NCBI GenBank assembly: GCA_001303705.1
Contig: LJUI01000031.1
Span: 1 to 25,018, forward strand
Origin: a candidate division TA06 bacterium SM23_40
Lineage (GTDB): Bacteria > LJUI01 > SM1-40
Reading direction: 5' to 3'
DNA length: 25,018 nt
Of the stretch, positions 15,059 through 23,939 are shown in pieces (positions within the stretch are counted from its first letter, which is position 1; each line of letters begins with the position of its first letter). The notes under the pieces are model-generated. The model had not been told where the DNA came from, searched no databases, and saw only the letters and a list, made by a program, of their open reading frames with translations. Position numbers and translations under genes: made by a program.

Positions 15059-16534
15059 GTGAGAGTGCTACTCGTCTATCCTGATCATCCCGTCACCTTC
15101 TGGAGCCTGAAGCACGCGGTGAAATTCATCTCGAAAGAAGCGAATTTCCCACCTCTGGGTCTGCTGACGGTCGCTGCCTTGCTCCCTGAAGACTGGGAGA
15201 AGAGGCTCATCGACATGAACGTACAGCCTCTCGGCGATAGCGACATCGAGTGGGCAGATTATGTCTTCGTCAGCGCCATGTCCATCCAGAGGCAATCGGC
15301 AGCGAAGGTGATCAAACGGTGTGCCAGACTGGGAGTAACGACCGTCGCAGGGGGTCCCCTGTTCACATCTTCGTGGGAGGATTTCGAGGGCGTTGATCAT
15401 CTTCTTCTCGGCGAGGCTGAAGATACCCTGCCCGCGTTCCTCGAGGACCTGAGAACGGGAGGCGCGAAACGGATCTACAGACCCGATGGTTGGGCGGACA
15501 TGGGGCGGTCACCGATCCCCCTTTGGGGCCTCGTCGACATGAAGAAGTATGCCTCGATGAACGTCCAGTATTCGAGAGGTTGTCCGTTCAATTGCGAATT
15601 CTGTGACATCACCCAGCTGTACGGTCATAAGCCGAGGACGAAGACCGGGCACCAGGTGTTGGCCGAGCTGGACGGTTTGCATGCCCATGGTTGGAGGGGA
15701 GGTGTTTTCTTCGTCGATGACAATTTCATTGGGAACAGAAGAAAGCTGAAGGCCGAAATGCTGCCCGACCTGATCGCGTGGCAGAGAGAGCGAAAGTATC
15801 CGTTCGATTTTCATGCCGAGGCATCGATTGATCTTGCTGACGATGAGGAGCTCATGAGCATGATGGTGGAGGCCGGGTTCCGCGCGGTCTTCGTCGGCAT
15901 TGAGAGCCCGAACGATATGAGCCTGTCTGAGTGCAGCAAGTTCCAGAACAGGAATCGGGACATGGTCGAGTCTGTGGCGAAGATACAGAGCTACGGCCTC
16001 CAGGTGCAGGGTGGTTTCATCGTCGGTTTCGACAATGATCCACCGTCGATCTTCGACAGCCAGATCGACTTCATTGCGAAAAGCGGCATCGTGGTCGCCA
16101 TGGTCGGATTACTCAATGCACCTCGTGGCACGAGGCTGTACAAGCGCCTCCAGAGAGAGAATCGTCTGCTGAAGGACATGTCGGGCGATAATACGGACTT
16201 CACGATGAACTTCATTCCTAAGATGGACACGACGCAGCTCATCGAGGGCTACGAGAAGGTAGTGAATGCCATCTACTCTCCGCGCGAGTATTATGAGCGG
16301 GTCAGATTGTTCTTGCGGCGATACAAGCCGCCCCGCAAGAGCAGACCCCGCCTCCGGTTCGTGCATATACGTGCGCTCCTACGATCCATGTGGGTTCTTG
16401 GCATGAAGAGGGAGGGCCGGCTGTACTATTGGAAGCTCTTCTTCTGGTCGCTCACCAGGCGCCCCAAGCTCTTTCCTCTGGCAGTAGTCTTCGCCATCTA
16501 CGGATTCCATTTCCGAGAGGTATTGGGGACTTGA
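15059..16534 (+). CDS. B12-binding domain radical SAM protein (DUF4070 type)
   Basis: This 491-residue protein has an N-terminal cobalamin-binding-like domain (about 1-140, starting VRVLLVYPDHP) and a radical SAM domain with CxxxCxxC at Cys175, Cys179 and Cys182 (SRGCPFNCEFCD). The C-terminal part corresponds to DUF4070 (YSPREYYERVRLFLRRYKP). It should bind a 4Fe-4S cluster, S-adenosylmethionine and possibly cobalamin. Relatives include C-methylases such as the hopanoid C-3 methylase; the substrate here cannot be told. The typical B12-site DxHxxG is not obvious, so cobalamin use is uncertain. GTG 15059 is chosen because AAGGAG sits 6 nt upstream and the family N-terminus starts there; ATG 14981 has no site. 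It is flanked by non-coding DNA and is probably monocistronic. Confidence 0.9.
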   Translation: MRVLLVYPDHPVTFWSLKHAVKFISKEANFPPLGLLTVAALLPEDWEKRLIDMNVQPLGDSDIEWADYVFVSAMSIQRQSAAKVIKRCARLGVTTVAGGPLFTSSWEDFEGVDHLLLGEAEDTLPAFLEDLRTGGAKRIYRPDGWADMGRSPIPLWGLVDMKKYASMNVQYSRGCPFNCEFCDITQLYGHKPRTKTGHQVLAELDGLHAHGWRGGVFFVDDNFIGNRRKLKAEMLPDLIAWQRERKYPFDFHAEASIDLADDEELMSMMVEAGFRAVFVGIESPNDMSLSECSKFQNRNRDMVESVAKIQSYGLQVQGGFIVGFDNDPPSIFDSQIDFIAKSGIVVAMVGLLNAPRGTRLYKRLQRENRLLKDMSGDNTDFTMNFIPKMDTTQLIEGYEKVVNAIYSPREYYERVRLFLRRYKPPRKSRPRLRFVHIRALLRSMWVLGMKREGRLYYWKLFFWSLTRRPKLFPLAVVFAIYGFHFREVLGT

Positions 16535-16712
16535 CCCCAGACCATCCTTCTGCTGCAGCCGGATCTGACGAGCGCAATGGGTCGGTCGAATCCTCCATCC
16601 AGGTTGTGTGCCGCATCTCCGTCGTCAGGCAACCGGGACGATGAGAATGAGATGGATATCCCGGGGCAGATCCGTCCTGGCAGCCGCTTGATTTCGGTGT
16701 GTTCGCCGGGGA

Positions 16713-16772
16713 TTCGCTTCGTCTCGATCCTCGGCTGATTTCACTGATGTGCACTCCGGGACGAGGACCCGG
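16713..16772 (+). repeat. Divergent L-like repeat (third copy)
   Basis: It aligns without gaps to 10231-10290 at 41 of 60 positions, including CTCGAT and CTCCGGGAC. The hairpin is kept in form: TCC(g)GGG, loop ACGAGGA, CCCGGGA (16755-16774), again with a 7-nt loop and GGG/CCC closing stem. The tRNA-like core is degraded (CCCGGGATG). Confidence 0.6.
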
Positions 16773-16871
16773 GATGTCTCCGAGCCGGAGGGCAGTCCCC
16801 CTCGGGGGATAGTGTTCGCTTGCAATCGCTTTCGGACGACCGAGGCATCTGACAACCGAGGTCGACCATCT

Positions 16872-16915
16872 ACGCCGTCTCTGGTAGACTTGCCAGGGGA
16901 CGGCGTCTTCTTTCT
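16872..16915 (+). terminator. Strong Rho-independent terminator without an adjacent gene end
   Basis: ACGCCGTC (16872-16879) pairs with GACGGCGT (16899-16906), with an inner CTGG/CCAG stem, followed by CTTCTTTCTT. The nearest upstream gene ends 338 bp earlier, so it either ends a long 3' UTR or an unannotated small RNA starting near the L-like repeat. Confidence 0.7.
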
Positions 16916-17114
16916 TGACACCGGTGGCGAGCTCTCTGTAGGATTGCCTACAGCGATGGGCGGCGGGATATCTTCTGTCTGCGGGATCAGCGATCTGGGC
17001 CTGTTGTCAGGTATAGGCTCGGCTGTGCCGGTCCGGGCCGCGGCTGATGTGAAGGACGTTGAATCTACTAGGCGAATCCCGCTTCGATGTCTGACTGGAA
17101 CTCGGAGGATACCG

Positions 17115-17384
17115 ATGGACGAAAAGGAACGGTATGAGCAGGCGCGGAAGCGCGTCGAGGAGATCAAGGGATTCTACGTGCATCTGCTTGTCTATGTTCT
17201 TGTGAATCTCGGTCTTTTCCTCGTGAATATTCTACGCTCTCCAGAGACGATTTGGTTCTACTGGCCCCTGTTGGGGTGGGGTTTCGGTGTGGTGGCTCAC
17301 GGGATCAGTGTCTTTGGCCTGAGGGGCGTTCTCGGTCCAGAATGGGAGAAGAGGAAGATCAGGGAGATCATGAGCAAGGAATGA
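17115..17384 (+). CDS. 2TM-domain membrane protein
   Basis: This small protein of 89 residues has a charged N-terminal helix ([20 protein letters not shown]), two transmembrane segments (about 20-40 and 47-68) and the [13 protein letters not shown] tail. This matches the 2TM domain family (PF13239) seen alone or fused to histidine kinases. In that family the sequence between the helices is short and Trp-rich, as here ([13 protein letters not shown]). ATG 17115 has GGAGG 6 nt upstream and is clearly the start; the longer in-frame reading from 16749 is rejected. The next gene starts 48 bp later, or overlaps by 4 nt if its alternative ATG 17381 is used, so co-transcription is likely. Function is unknown. 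Confidence 0.85.
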   Translation: MDEKERYEQARKRVEEIKGFYVHLLVYVLVNLGLFLVNILRSPETIWFYWPLLGWGFGVVAHGISVFGLRGVLGPEWEKRKIREIMSKE

Positions 17385-17431
17385 TTGCCGCTCATATCCG
17401 ATTCGTTCGCAATCAGGAAGAAGAAACCCCC

Positions 17432-18091
17432 ATGTCTCTGGTTGATGACGTAGCCAGATACTACGCAGCGCGTGCCCCTGTGTACGACGTATCTGCCGGG
17501 TATACTGATCCTGAGGCAGAGGAGCTTCGTGTTCCCATCAAGGCACGATACCGGGAGATGTTCAAGGGGCACGACGTGCTCGAAATCGCATGCGGGACGG
17601 GATACTGGACCGGGGTGATCGGCGAGGTCGCTACATCTGTTCTCGGGATAGACATCAATTCCTCTCTCATTTCGACCGCACGGGCCAGATGCGCCCACCT
17701 GGGAAACGTCACCTTTCAGGTCGCCGACGCCTACTCGCTCGACGGCGTCCCCGGAGGGTTTACTGCTGCCCTGGCCATTTGGTGGTGGTCACACGTTCCC
17801 AGGAGGCAACTCCCCGAGTTCCTCTCAGTCCTGCACAGCAGACTCGTCTCGGGTGCACTCGTGCTCTTTGTCGATCAGTTGCCATATGAGTGTGAAGCGA
17901 GAAGAGCGGATGCCGAGGGGAATACCCTGGAACGACGTACTCTGCAGGACGGGCGGAGGTTCGAGATCGTCAAGAACTTCCCGACCAGGGAGGAGATCAT
18001 CGAGGTTCTCGAGGACATGGGTGAGAATGTGCGATATATCGAGCGCCCCGAGGAGAAACATTGGAACGTGATCTACAACACGAGGAGATGA
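17432..18091 (+). CDS. Class I SAM-dependent methyltransferase
   Basis: This 219-residue methyltransferase of the Methyltransf_11/25 type begins with the family-typical [18 protein letters not shown]. Motif I is [12 protein letters not shown] (49-60), the acidic residue after strand 2 is in LGIDINSS, and motif II-like [11 protein letters not shown] is present. The end, [12 protein letters not shown], gives the final beta strand. It probably methylates a small molecule; the substrate is unknown. ATG 17432 is preferred because the fold starts there, with a weak AGGA site 13 nt upstream. ATG 17381, overlapping the 2TM stop (ATGA), is an alternative that adds 17 residues. It follows the 2TM gene by 47 bp and precedes the DUF1028 gene by 80 bp, all on the plus strand. 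Confidence 0.88.
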   Translation: MSLVDDVARYYAARAPVYDVSAGYTDPEAEELRVPIKARYREMFKGHDVLEIACGTGYWTGVIGEVATSVLGIDINSSLISTARARCAHLGNVTFQVADAYSLDGVPGGFTAALAIWWWSHVPRRQLPEFLSVLHSRLVSGALVLFVDQLPYECEARRADAEGNTLERRTLQDGRRFEIVKNFPTREEIIEVLEDMGENVRYIERPEEKHWNVIYNTRR

Positions 18092-18171
18092 TCGCCGAGG
18101 GGCGAGGGGAGAGCGAAGCGCGGGACCGCACGCCCGAGCCGTGTCGTCGGATGGCATCAGTGGGGGAGATC

Positions 18172-19260
18172 ATGAAGCCTGGAATCGCAAGAATCGCTAT
18201 GGTATTCGTCATACTAATTGCTGTTGTTGGGCTCGTTCCCGGCCGTTGCCTGCCGGGTGAGCGCTTGGATTTCGATCATCCCGGCACGTTTTCGATCGTT
18301 GCATACGATTCAACGACTGGTGAACTGGGCGTGGCAGTCCAATCGAAGGCGTTTGCTGTGGGAGCAGCAGTACCCCACGCGGAGCCCGGTGTTGGCGCGA
18401 TCGCCACTCAGGCGCAGACTAATCTCAGTTACGGTCCAGAGGGAATCGCACTTCTCGGGATGGGGATCCCGGTCGACAAAGTGGTGGAGATCCTGACGTC
18501 GAAGGATGAGAATGCGGAGGTGCGTCAGTTGGGGATCGTAGACGCACATGGTCACGCCGCCTGCTATACGGGGGAGATGTGTACCGGGTGGGCTGGCCAC
18601 ATTGTGGGACCCCACTACGCGGTGCAGGGAAATATCCTGGCGAACGAGAATGTCGTTCGCGAGATGGCCCGGGCATTTGAGCGGGCAGGCGGCACCCTGG
18701 CGGAACGACTTCTTGCGGCACTGCAGGCAGGGCAGAGAGCGGGAGGGGACCAGCGGGGTCAGCAATCGGCAGCACTGCTTGTCGTCAAGGAGGGATTCAC
18801 TCGATTTGTCGATCTGAGGGTCGATGATCATGAGACGCCGATCGATGAGTTAGAACGCCTGTTCAGATTGCATGAGAGAGGATATGAGTCGATCATGCGG
18901 ATACGTTCGGGCAAGGAATGTCTGGAGGGCGGATTCGCGGAGAAGGCGGAGCGCGAATTCGAGTATGCTCTTGCGATAGTCGAAAAGTATCCCGATGACG
19001 CTGAACTGCAGAATAATACTGCCTGGGCGTTGGCGACCGGCGACGTTCTCCTCGATGACGCTCTGAGACTGGCCGAACGAGCGGTGGAGTTGGCACCGGA
19101 TAAAGGCCACATATGGGATACTCTCGGAGAGGCACACTTCCGTCGGGGAGAACTCGCGCAGGCGATCCGGGCGCAGGAGAAGGCGGTTGAGTTGAGCCCG
19201 GAGACCGAGCTCTTCAGGGAGAGACTGGAAGAGTGGAGAGCCATCGCCCGGGATCGGTAG
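18172..19260 (+). CDS. Exported DUF1028 (Ntn-hydrolase-like) protein with C-terminal TPR repeats
   Basis: This 362-residue protein has a signal peptide (about 1-29, core IAMVFVILIAVVGLV) and a DUF1028 domain (about 37-205). DUF1028 hallmarks are FSIVAYDSTTGELGVAVQSK, the invariant ATQAQTNLSYGPEG, and VQGNILANENVV. A short linker domain follows (RFVDLRVDDHETPIDELERL, about 211-235), as in many family members, then two or three TPR-like helical repeats (about 255-360, AELQNNTAWALAT and GHIWDTLGEAHFRRGEL). DUF1028 has an Ntn-hydrolase-type fold but no proven reaction. ATG 18172 is chosen for the GGGGGAG site and signal peptide. Periplasmic location is inferred. The TPR tail suggests it works within a protein complex. 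Confidence 0.88.
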   Translation: MKPGIARIAMVFVILIAVVGLVPGRCLPGERLDFDHPGTFSIVAYDSTTGELGVAVQSKAFAVGAAVPHAEPGVGAIATQAQTNLSYGPEGIALLGMGIPVDKVVEILTSKDENAEVRQLGIVDAHGHAACYTGEMCTGWAGHIVGPHYAVQGNILANENVVREMARAFERAGGTLAERLLAALQAGQRAGGDQRGQQSAALLVVKEGFTRFVDLRVDDHETPIDELERLFRLHERGYESIMRIRSGKECLEGGFAEKAEREFEYALAIVEKYPDDAELQNNTAWALATGDVLLDDALRLAERAVELAPDKGHIWDTLGEAHFRRGELAQAIRAQEKAVELSPETELFRERLEEWRAIARDR

Positions 19261-19404
19261 GGGGAGGGGTTCAGGGTCCTTCGGATAGGAACATGCAGCC
19301 GACACCGGGGTGAGCTCGTGGCCGCCGGCGGAGCGGCGAGAATGGTGGACTTGTGCAGATGAACGATGTTTCCTGACGGGAAAATGCGGAATAGGAGGAG
19401 ATTG

Positions 19405-19818
19405 ATGAGTTCAGATAGTCCGGTTGACGTTGGCATCAGGTTTGTGGAATCCATCAATCGACGAGATCTTGACGGTCTGGTCGCACTCATGCCGCCGGAT
19501 CATAAGCTCTTTCCCGGTGGCGGAGATGTCATCACCGGTCGCGAGAAGGCCCGAGACGCGTTGTCCGACTATGTCTCATCGTGGCCCGAATTCCAGATCC
19601 ACATTTCGGACATCTACCTGGTAGACAATGCCGTGGTCATGATCGGGAGGACGACGGGCTCATGCGCTGATACGCCGAAGGGGATCGAGATTCAGGAGAG
19701 GCGGATCTACGTGGCGAAGGTTGAAGATGGATTTGTGAAGGAGTTCCACCATCTCGATGACAGCGATCAGGTCAGGAAAGAGCTCGGTGTGAGCGCGGAG
19801 AAGAGGATCACGAAATAG
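19405..19818 (+). CDS. SnoaL-like / NTF2-fold protein
   Basis: This 137-residue protein has the pattern of SnoaL-like polyketide-cyclase/NTF2 domains: an opening helix (VGIRFVESINRRDLDGLVALM), a PDHKLFPGGGDVITGREKA segment, and alternating beta strands (FQIHISDIYLVDNAVVMIGRTTG ... RIYVAKVEDGFVKEFHHLDD). Such proteins are either small isomerase/cyclase enzymes or binding domains; the active-site residues here are not diagnostic. There is no signal peptide, so it is cytoplasmic. ATG 19405 is supported by AGGAGGAG 4-5 nt upstream. It is followed after 21 bp by the Cys-motif gene, so the two are probably co-transcribed. The substrate is unknown. Confidence 0.82.
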   Translation: MSSDSPVDVGIRFVESINRRDLDGLVALMPPDHKLFPGGGDVITGREKARDALSDYVSSWPEFQIHISDIYLVDNAVVMIGRTTGSCADTPKGIEIQERRIYVAKVEDGFVKEFHHLDDSDQVRKELGVSAEKRITK

Positions 19819-19839
19819 GACCGGTCAGGGGGACGTGCC

Positions 19840-20448
19840 ATGAAACTCCTTCATCCATCCAGTCTTGCGGCAACCATCGATGCTGTGAACGAGGCGCTCT
19901 TCGTGGGGAAGCAGATACCGCCTGCCGAGCGCGCGCGAACAGCGGCCTGGATTGCAGGTCGACAGGGGAAGCGGGGATCCTATGCGAACATGTTCGCTCC
20001 GACTCCCCGGGATTTCGCTGGCGGCATACGGGTCTTTACCGGCGAAGCGGTTAGATCCAACGCCGCGACGGCGCACATCCTTGGTGAGGAAGCCTCGAGG
20101 GCGCTGATCCTTCTCGGTGTGGGGAAGGCCGAAGTGCGGACGGCACTATCTCATGCCACGGCGGGCATGCTTGCGAGGTTGAGGGAGTCCGAATCCGCGG
20201 GGATGTCATCGCGCGGGTTCTACTGTTGTGCCATGTGCTCGTGCGCGCTGTGGCGGCATCTGGGCGTCGGGGGGCTATCCGGTGCTGAGGCACGTCTTCG
20301 GGGTGGTGTGAAGATCCTCAGGACCCACCGGTCAGGTGAGGGTCGCTGGCGGCGTTTCCCATTCTACTACACACTGCTCAGTCTAACCGAGCTCGATCTG
20401 CTGGCTGCCCGGCGGGAACTCCGGTACGCGGCACCGGCATGCGAATAA
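19840..20448 (+). CDS. Conserved protein of unknown function with a FYCCxxCSxALWRH motif
   Basis: I recognise this only as an uncharacterised conserved family. The 202-residue product has no signal peptide or membrane segment. Conserved-looking blocks are ANMFAPTPRDFAGGIRVFTGE (about 49-69), SNAATAHILGEEASRALILLG (73-93), a Cys cluster FYCCAMCSCALWRHLGVGG (127-145; Cys129, 130, 133, 135) and GRWRRFPFYYTLLSLTE (168-184). The clustered Cys and His140 could bind a metal or a cluster, or be redox-active, but this is inference. ATG 19840 has GGGGGA upstream. It lies 21 bp after the SnoaL-like gene and is the last plus-strand gene before convergent perR-katA-ccp. Confidence 0.75.
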   Translation: MKLLHPSSLAATIDAVNEALFVGKQIPPAERARTAAWIAGRQGKRGSYANMFAPTPRDFAGGIRVFTGEAVRSNAATAHILGEEASRALILLGVGKAEVRTALSHATAGMLARLRESESAGMSSRGFYCCAMCSCALWRHLGVGGLSGAEARLRGGVKILRTHRSGEGRWRRFPFYYTLLSLTELDLLAARRELRYAAPACE

Positions 20449-20585
20449 GCGCTGAAGACTGTCCGGGGCGAGGGCCGGATCGCGGCTCGCCGGCGCGTGT
20501 TGTTGGAGAGAGCTCTAGCAGTACACTAGCTCGGCACTGATATCGACCGAGGGGTGAGAATAGGCAGACTGTCAGAGACAAACAG

Positions 20586-20653
20586 GTGAAGGCCGGAACT
20601 CCCAAGGGCGGGTACGCGATACTGGACGCGATCTCGGTAGTTCCGGCCTTCAC
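20586..20653. terminator. 15-bp perfect inverted repeat between convergent genes
   Basis: GTGAAGGCCGGAACT (20586-20600) and AGTTCCGGCCTTCAC (20639-20653) form a perfect 15-bp stem with a 38-nt loop. It lies between two convergent genes, close to the stop of the peroxidase gene. Position suggests a bidirectional terminator; the long loop and lack of T-tracts leave other roles open. Confidence 0.6.
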
Positions 20654-20665
20654 GTCTGCTATCGG

Positions 20666-22072
20666 CTAGAGTTGGCGCATGAAGGCGACGATGTCCTTCT
20701 TCTCTTGCTCTGTGAGGTTGAGCTCCATGATCAGATTGAAGAACTCGACCGTGTCCTCCAATGTCAGCAGCCTGCCGTCGTGCAGATATGGCGGTGAGTC
20801 TTTGATGCCACGGAGGGGAAAGGTCTTGATCGGTCCATCCGCCGAAGCCATCCTGCCGTTGATCATGCGCGGCCTGTAGAAGCGCTCCACCTTCATGTTG
20901 TGCATCAGATTGTCAGTGTAGTAGGGCGCAGGATGGCAGCTCGCACAATCGGCTTTGCCGAAGAAAAGACCCTGTCCGCGCATCTCGGACTCGGTGGCTT
21001 TCTCTGGATCGAGCATGCCGTTGACGCGGAGCTTGGGAGCCGGCGGGAAGTCCAACAGCGCCTCGAACTCAGCCATGAAGTGCACCTGGCTGCCCCGTTC
21101 GAGAATGTTGACACCCTTCTTGGTCGCGATTACCGGGTCACCGTCGAAGTACGCAGCCCGCTGCTCGAACTCCGTGAAGTCCTCAACGGTCTTCAACGCC
21201 CGCTGTGAGCCGAACAAACGCTGGATGTTCACGCCACGCAGAGGCGGAGTGTCGATACGGTGACGGAACTCCTGGGGACGGATATCACCAACGAGGTGAG
21301 TCGAGGCATTGGTATGCCCGTTTGCGTGACAGTCGAAGCAGGTGACCCCACGACTCGGGCGTTCGGAACGGCGGTCTTCGGTCTGGTTGAACTGCTGTTG
21401 GGGAAAGGGAGTGACCAACAGCCGCAAGCCCTCGAGTTGTTTGGGATTCAGTATACCGTTAAACAGCTCGTAGTAGTTGTCGATCGTCACAAGCTTGCCC
21501 TGAGAGACGTCGCCGAGGTCCGGTCGCGTGGTCAGATAGATCGGCGCTGGGAACTCGGGCAGGAAGTGGTCTGGTAGGTCGTAATCCAGGTCGAAGCGAG
21601 TGAGGTCGCGCTCTTCCTGCTTCTTGATCTCGTCGATGTGAAACTGAGGGAAGACCATGCCGCCTTCAGCATGGTTGGGATGGGGAAGAGGGAAGAACCC
21701 CGCAGGGAACAGGTCTTTCTCCCGGATTTCTTCGGGGCTCATCGCCGCCAGCTTCTGCCAGGTCATGCCCTTCGCGGGTTTGGCGCGCACACCTTCCTGG
21801 ATCGCCTTTCCTCCGGACATCTTCACGCCCTTGGCTGGGCGGTTGCTCAAGTCATAGCGCTCATTGAGCAGGTCCATATGCCGTTTCATCACGGTGGGTT
21901 TCGCGGCTTTCATTCGGGACATCACCTTTGCGAAATCCTCCATGATGACAACGGGAGCGTAGCTCGAGCGCCCTTTCGCGCCTTCTTCGGCGTAGACCAG
22001 GCCCAGGAAGACGAGCAGACTGGCGAGCATCGCCACTATTGCCCCTATCAGCACGAATTTCTTCTGCTTCAT
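20666..22072 (-). CDS. Di-heme cytochrome c peroxidase / MauG-family protein
   Basis: This 468-residue exported c-type cytochrome has an N-terminal signal/anchor (about 7-28) and two heme c sites: CFDCH (245-249) and CASCH (376-380). The segments GVTCFDCHANGHT, FPLRGIKDSPPYLHDGRLLTLEDTVEFFN and LTEQEKKDIVAFMRQL are typical of bacterial di-heme peroxidases, which reduce H2O2 in the periplasm using electrons from small cytochromes or cupredoxins. It is longer than classical CcpA (about 330 aa) because of an N-terminal extension of ~150 residues. A ribosome site AGGAGGGAGGG lies before ATG 22072. It follows katA by 260 bp with its own possible promoter. Next to perR and katA it fits peroxide defence; a MauG-like oxidase role is possible. 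Confidence 0.88.
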   Translation of the reverse strand: MKQKKFVLIGAIVAMLASLLVFLGLVYAEEGAKGRSSYAPVVIMEDFAKVMSRMKAAKPTVMKRHMDLLNERYDLSNRPAKGVKMSGGKAIQEGVRAKPAKGMTWQKLAAMSPEEIREKDLFPAGFFPLPHPNHAEGGMVFPQFHIDEIKKQEERDLTRFDLDYDLPDHFLPEFPAPIYLTTRPDLGDVSQGKLVTIDNYYELFNGILNPKQLEGLRLLVTPFPQQQFNQTEDRRSERPSRGVTCFDCHANGHTNASTHLVGDIRPQEFRHRIDTPPLRGVNIQRLFGSQRALKTVEDFTEFEQRAAYFDGDPVIATKKGVNILERGSQVHFMAEFEALLDFPPAPKLRVNGMLDPEKATESEMRGQGLFFGKADCASCHPAPYYTDNLMHNMKVERFYRPRMINGRMASADGPIKTFPLRGIKDSPPYLHDGRLLTLEDTVEFFNLIMELNLTEQEKKDIVAFMRQL

Positions 22073-22181
22073 CGCTTTTCCCTCCCTCCTTCTGATGGAA
22101 CACCGCCTAGGTCTACAGATGCGTTGCAGCGTCGCCGGGATGGCGACTCCATCGAACGCACTGAGTCAGGTGACAGACAGC

Positions 22182-22209
22182 ATCGTAGTGAGGAACAGCC
22201 TCCTGTCAA
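22182..22209 (-). promoter_or_regulatory. Possible promoter for the di-heme peroxidase gene
   Basis: On the minus strand: TTGACA (22209-22204), a 16-bp spacer, TACGAT (22187-22182, 4/6). It lies about 110 bp before the start, in the 260-bp gap after katA. Confidence 0.45.
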
Positions 22210-22332
22210 GTGTGCATTTTTCTACTCTCCGATCCGCTTTGTCGGGAACGCTGGCGCTGAACTCTTCTCCACGTGATGCGAGATCACACTGGACTGGTAG
22301 CAACTCATCCGGGTAGCCGCGCTCTTCTCCGC

Positions 22333-23868
22333 CTAGCTTTCCGCAGCAGTGGCTCTGACTCGTTCTTCCTGAGACATCGCGGCCAGACGCTCCACATCCT
22401 TCAGGTTCAGGCCCAGCCCCTCGGCCACGCGCCGCCCGTAGTCCGGATCGGCCTTGTAGAAGAGGGCTGTCTGGCGCAACTGGATGCGCTTCTCCGCACC
22501 CCCCAGATGGTCCACGATGTTGCCGACGAGGTGCTCTCGATCCTCGTCCGTCATCACCTTGCGGTACAGGTCACCGGCCTGCACGAAGTCATCATTCGGG
22601 TGCTTATACGGGTGCCTTCCCGCCATTCCCGATACCTCGAAGGGGGGTTCGCCGACTCCGGGCTGGGGCTCGGGCCCACCCATGCTGTTGGGATAGTAGT
22701 TCGGCCCGCCTCCAGCGTTGTCGTCGAGACGCATGTACCCGTCACGCTGGTAGTTGGCCATCCGGGCCGCCTTGGGCGCGTTGACCGGCAGAAGCTGGTA
22801 GTTCGGTCCCAGGCGGTACAGGTGAGCATCGTGATAGGAGATGATGCGTGCCTGGAGCATCTTGTCGGGCGAGGCGGCAATGCCCGGAACGAAATTACCC
22901 GGGGAGAACGCGGCCTGCTCTACTTCGGCAAAGTAGTTCTCAGGGTTACGGTTCAGCACCATCCGCCCGATCTCGATGAGCGGGAAGTCGCCGTGCGGCC
23001 AGACCTTTGTGATATCGAGGATGTCGAAGCGATAGTCCTTCGCCTGCTCGGGGGTCATGATCTGCACGCAGACCTTCCATGCCGGGAAATCGCCCCTGGC
23101 AATCGCCTCATGTAAGTCGCGCGTGGCGTGGTCGGGATCCACGCCTGCCAGTCGCGCTGCCTCCTGGCGGGTAAGGTTCTGAATGCTCTGCTCGGTCTTG
23201 AAGTGGTACTGTACCCAGAAGTATTCGCCCTTCTCGTTGTACCATTTGAAGGTGTGGCTGCTGTACCCGTTCATGTGGCGGAAGCTCCTGGGGGTACCTC
23301 GATCCGAGAAGAGGATGGTGACCTGGTGGATCGACTCCGGCGTCAGCGAGAGGAAGTCCCAGAACATGTCGGGGTCCTTTGTGTTGGTCTCGGGATCCCG
23401 CTTCTGCGTGTGAATGAAGTCCGGGAACTTCAGCGGATCGCGGATGAAGAAGACGGGCGTGTTGTTCCCCGTCATATCATAGTTGCCCTCTTCAGTGTAG
23501 AACTTCACCGCAAACCCGCGAGGGTCTCGAGCCGAGTCGGCCGATCCCTTTTCCCCGCCCACAGTCGAGAAGCGCGCGAAGACCTCGGTACGTTTGCCCA
23601 CCTTCGAGAGGAACGCGGCCCTGGTGTACTTGGTGACGTCGGCAGTCACCTCGAAGTAGCCGCCGGCGCCCGCGCCTTTGGCGTGTACTACCCGCTCGGG
23701 GATGCGCTCTCGGTTGAAGTGGGCTAACTTCTCCATGAGATGCACATCCTGCATCAGCACCGGCCCGCGGTCTCCTGCAGTCATACTGTTCTGGTCGTTA
23801 TCGACCGGCGCGCCGGAACTGAGGGTGAGGACCCTCTTCTCTTTCTTTTCCTTCTTGCCTTTTGCCAT
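22333..23868 (-). CDS. katA: Monofunctional heme catalase
   Basis: This 511-residue catalase converts H2O2 to water and oxygen in the cytoplasm. Active-site parts are all present: His62 in [15 protein letters not shown], Asn135 in [14 protein letters not shown], and the proximal heme ligand Tyr345 in [14 protein letters not shown] (with Arg341). Length fits the small-subunit (clade 3) catalases. The N-terminus is unusually Lys-rich ([12 protein letters not shown]). ATG 23868 has a GGGAGGAG site 8 nt upstream. The gene lies 71 bp after perR on the same strand with no evident promoter between, so it is probably co-transcribed with and controlled by PerR. The gene symbol follows family usage. 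Confidence 0.96.
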   Translation of the reverse strand: MAKGKKEKKEKRVLTLSSGAPVDNDQNSMTAGDRGPVLMQDVHLMEKLAHFNRERIPERVVHAKGAGAGGYFEVTADVTKYTRAAFLSKVGKRTEVFARFSTVGGEKGSADSARDPRGFAVKFYTEEGNYDMTGNNTPVFFIRDPLKFPDFIHTQKRDPETNTKDPDMFWDFLSLTPESIHQVTILFSDRGTPRSFRHMNGYSSHTFKWYNEKGEYFWVQYHFKTEQSIQNLTRQEAARLAGVDPDHATRDLHEAIARGDFPAWKVCVQIMTPEQAKDYRFDILDITKVWPHGDFPLIEIGRMVLNRNPENYFAEVEQAAFSPGNFVPGIAASPDKMLQARIISYHDAHLYRLGPNYQLLPVNAPKAARMANYQRDGYMRLDDNAGGGPNYYPNSMGGPEPQPGVGEPPFEVSGMAGRHPYKHPNDDFVQAGDLYRKVMTDEDREHLVGNIVDHLGGAEKRIQLRQTALFYKADPDYGRRVAEGLGLNLKDVERLAAMSQEERVRATAAES

Positions 23869-23939
23869 TGTGGATCTCCTCCCTGGCTGTGCTCTTACTG
23901 TGGTCGGCGTCTCTGCCTGCAGAACGAGAGGTGATGAGG

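Larger units (their letters stand above)
16535..17114. other. 580-bp intergenic region: L-like repeat and an orphan terminator
   Basis: It contains a divergent L repeat (16713-16772) and a strong terminator hairpin (16872-16915) 340 bp after the radical SAM stop. An open plus-strand frame runs through 16749-17114 into the 2TM gene but lacks a ribosome site at its start and looks non-coding. The rest shows nothing I can support. Confidence 0.55.

Noticed and set aside
16749-17114. N-terminal extension of the 2TM protein
   Set aside because: ATG 17115 has a good GGAGG site and matches the family start; the extension covers a terminator hairpin.
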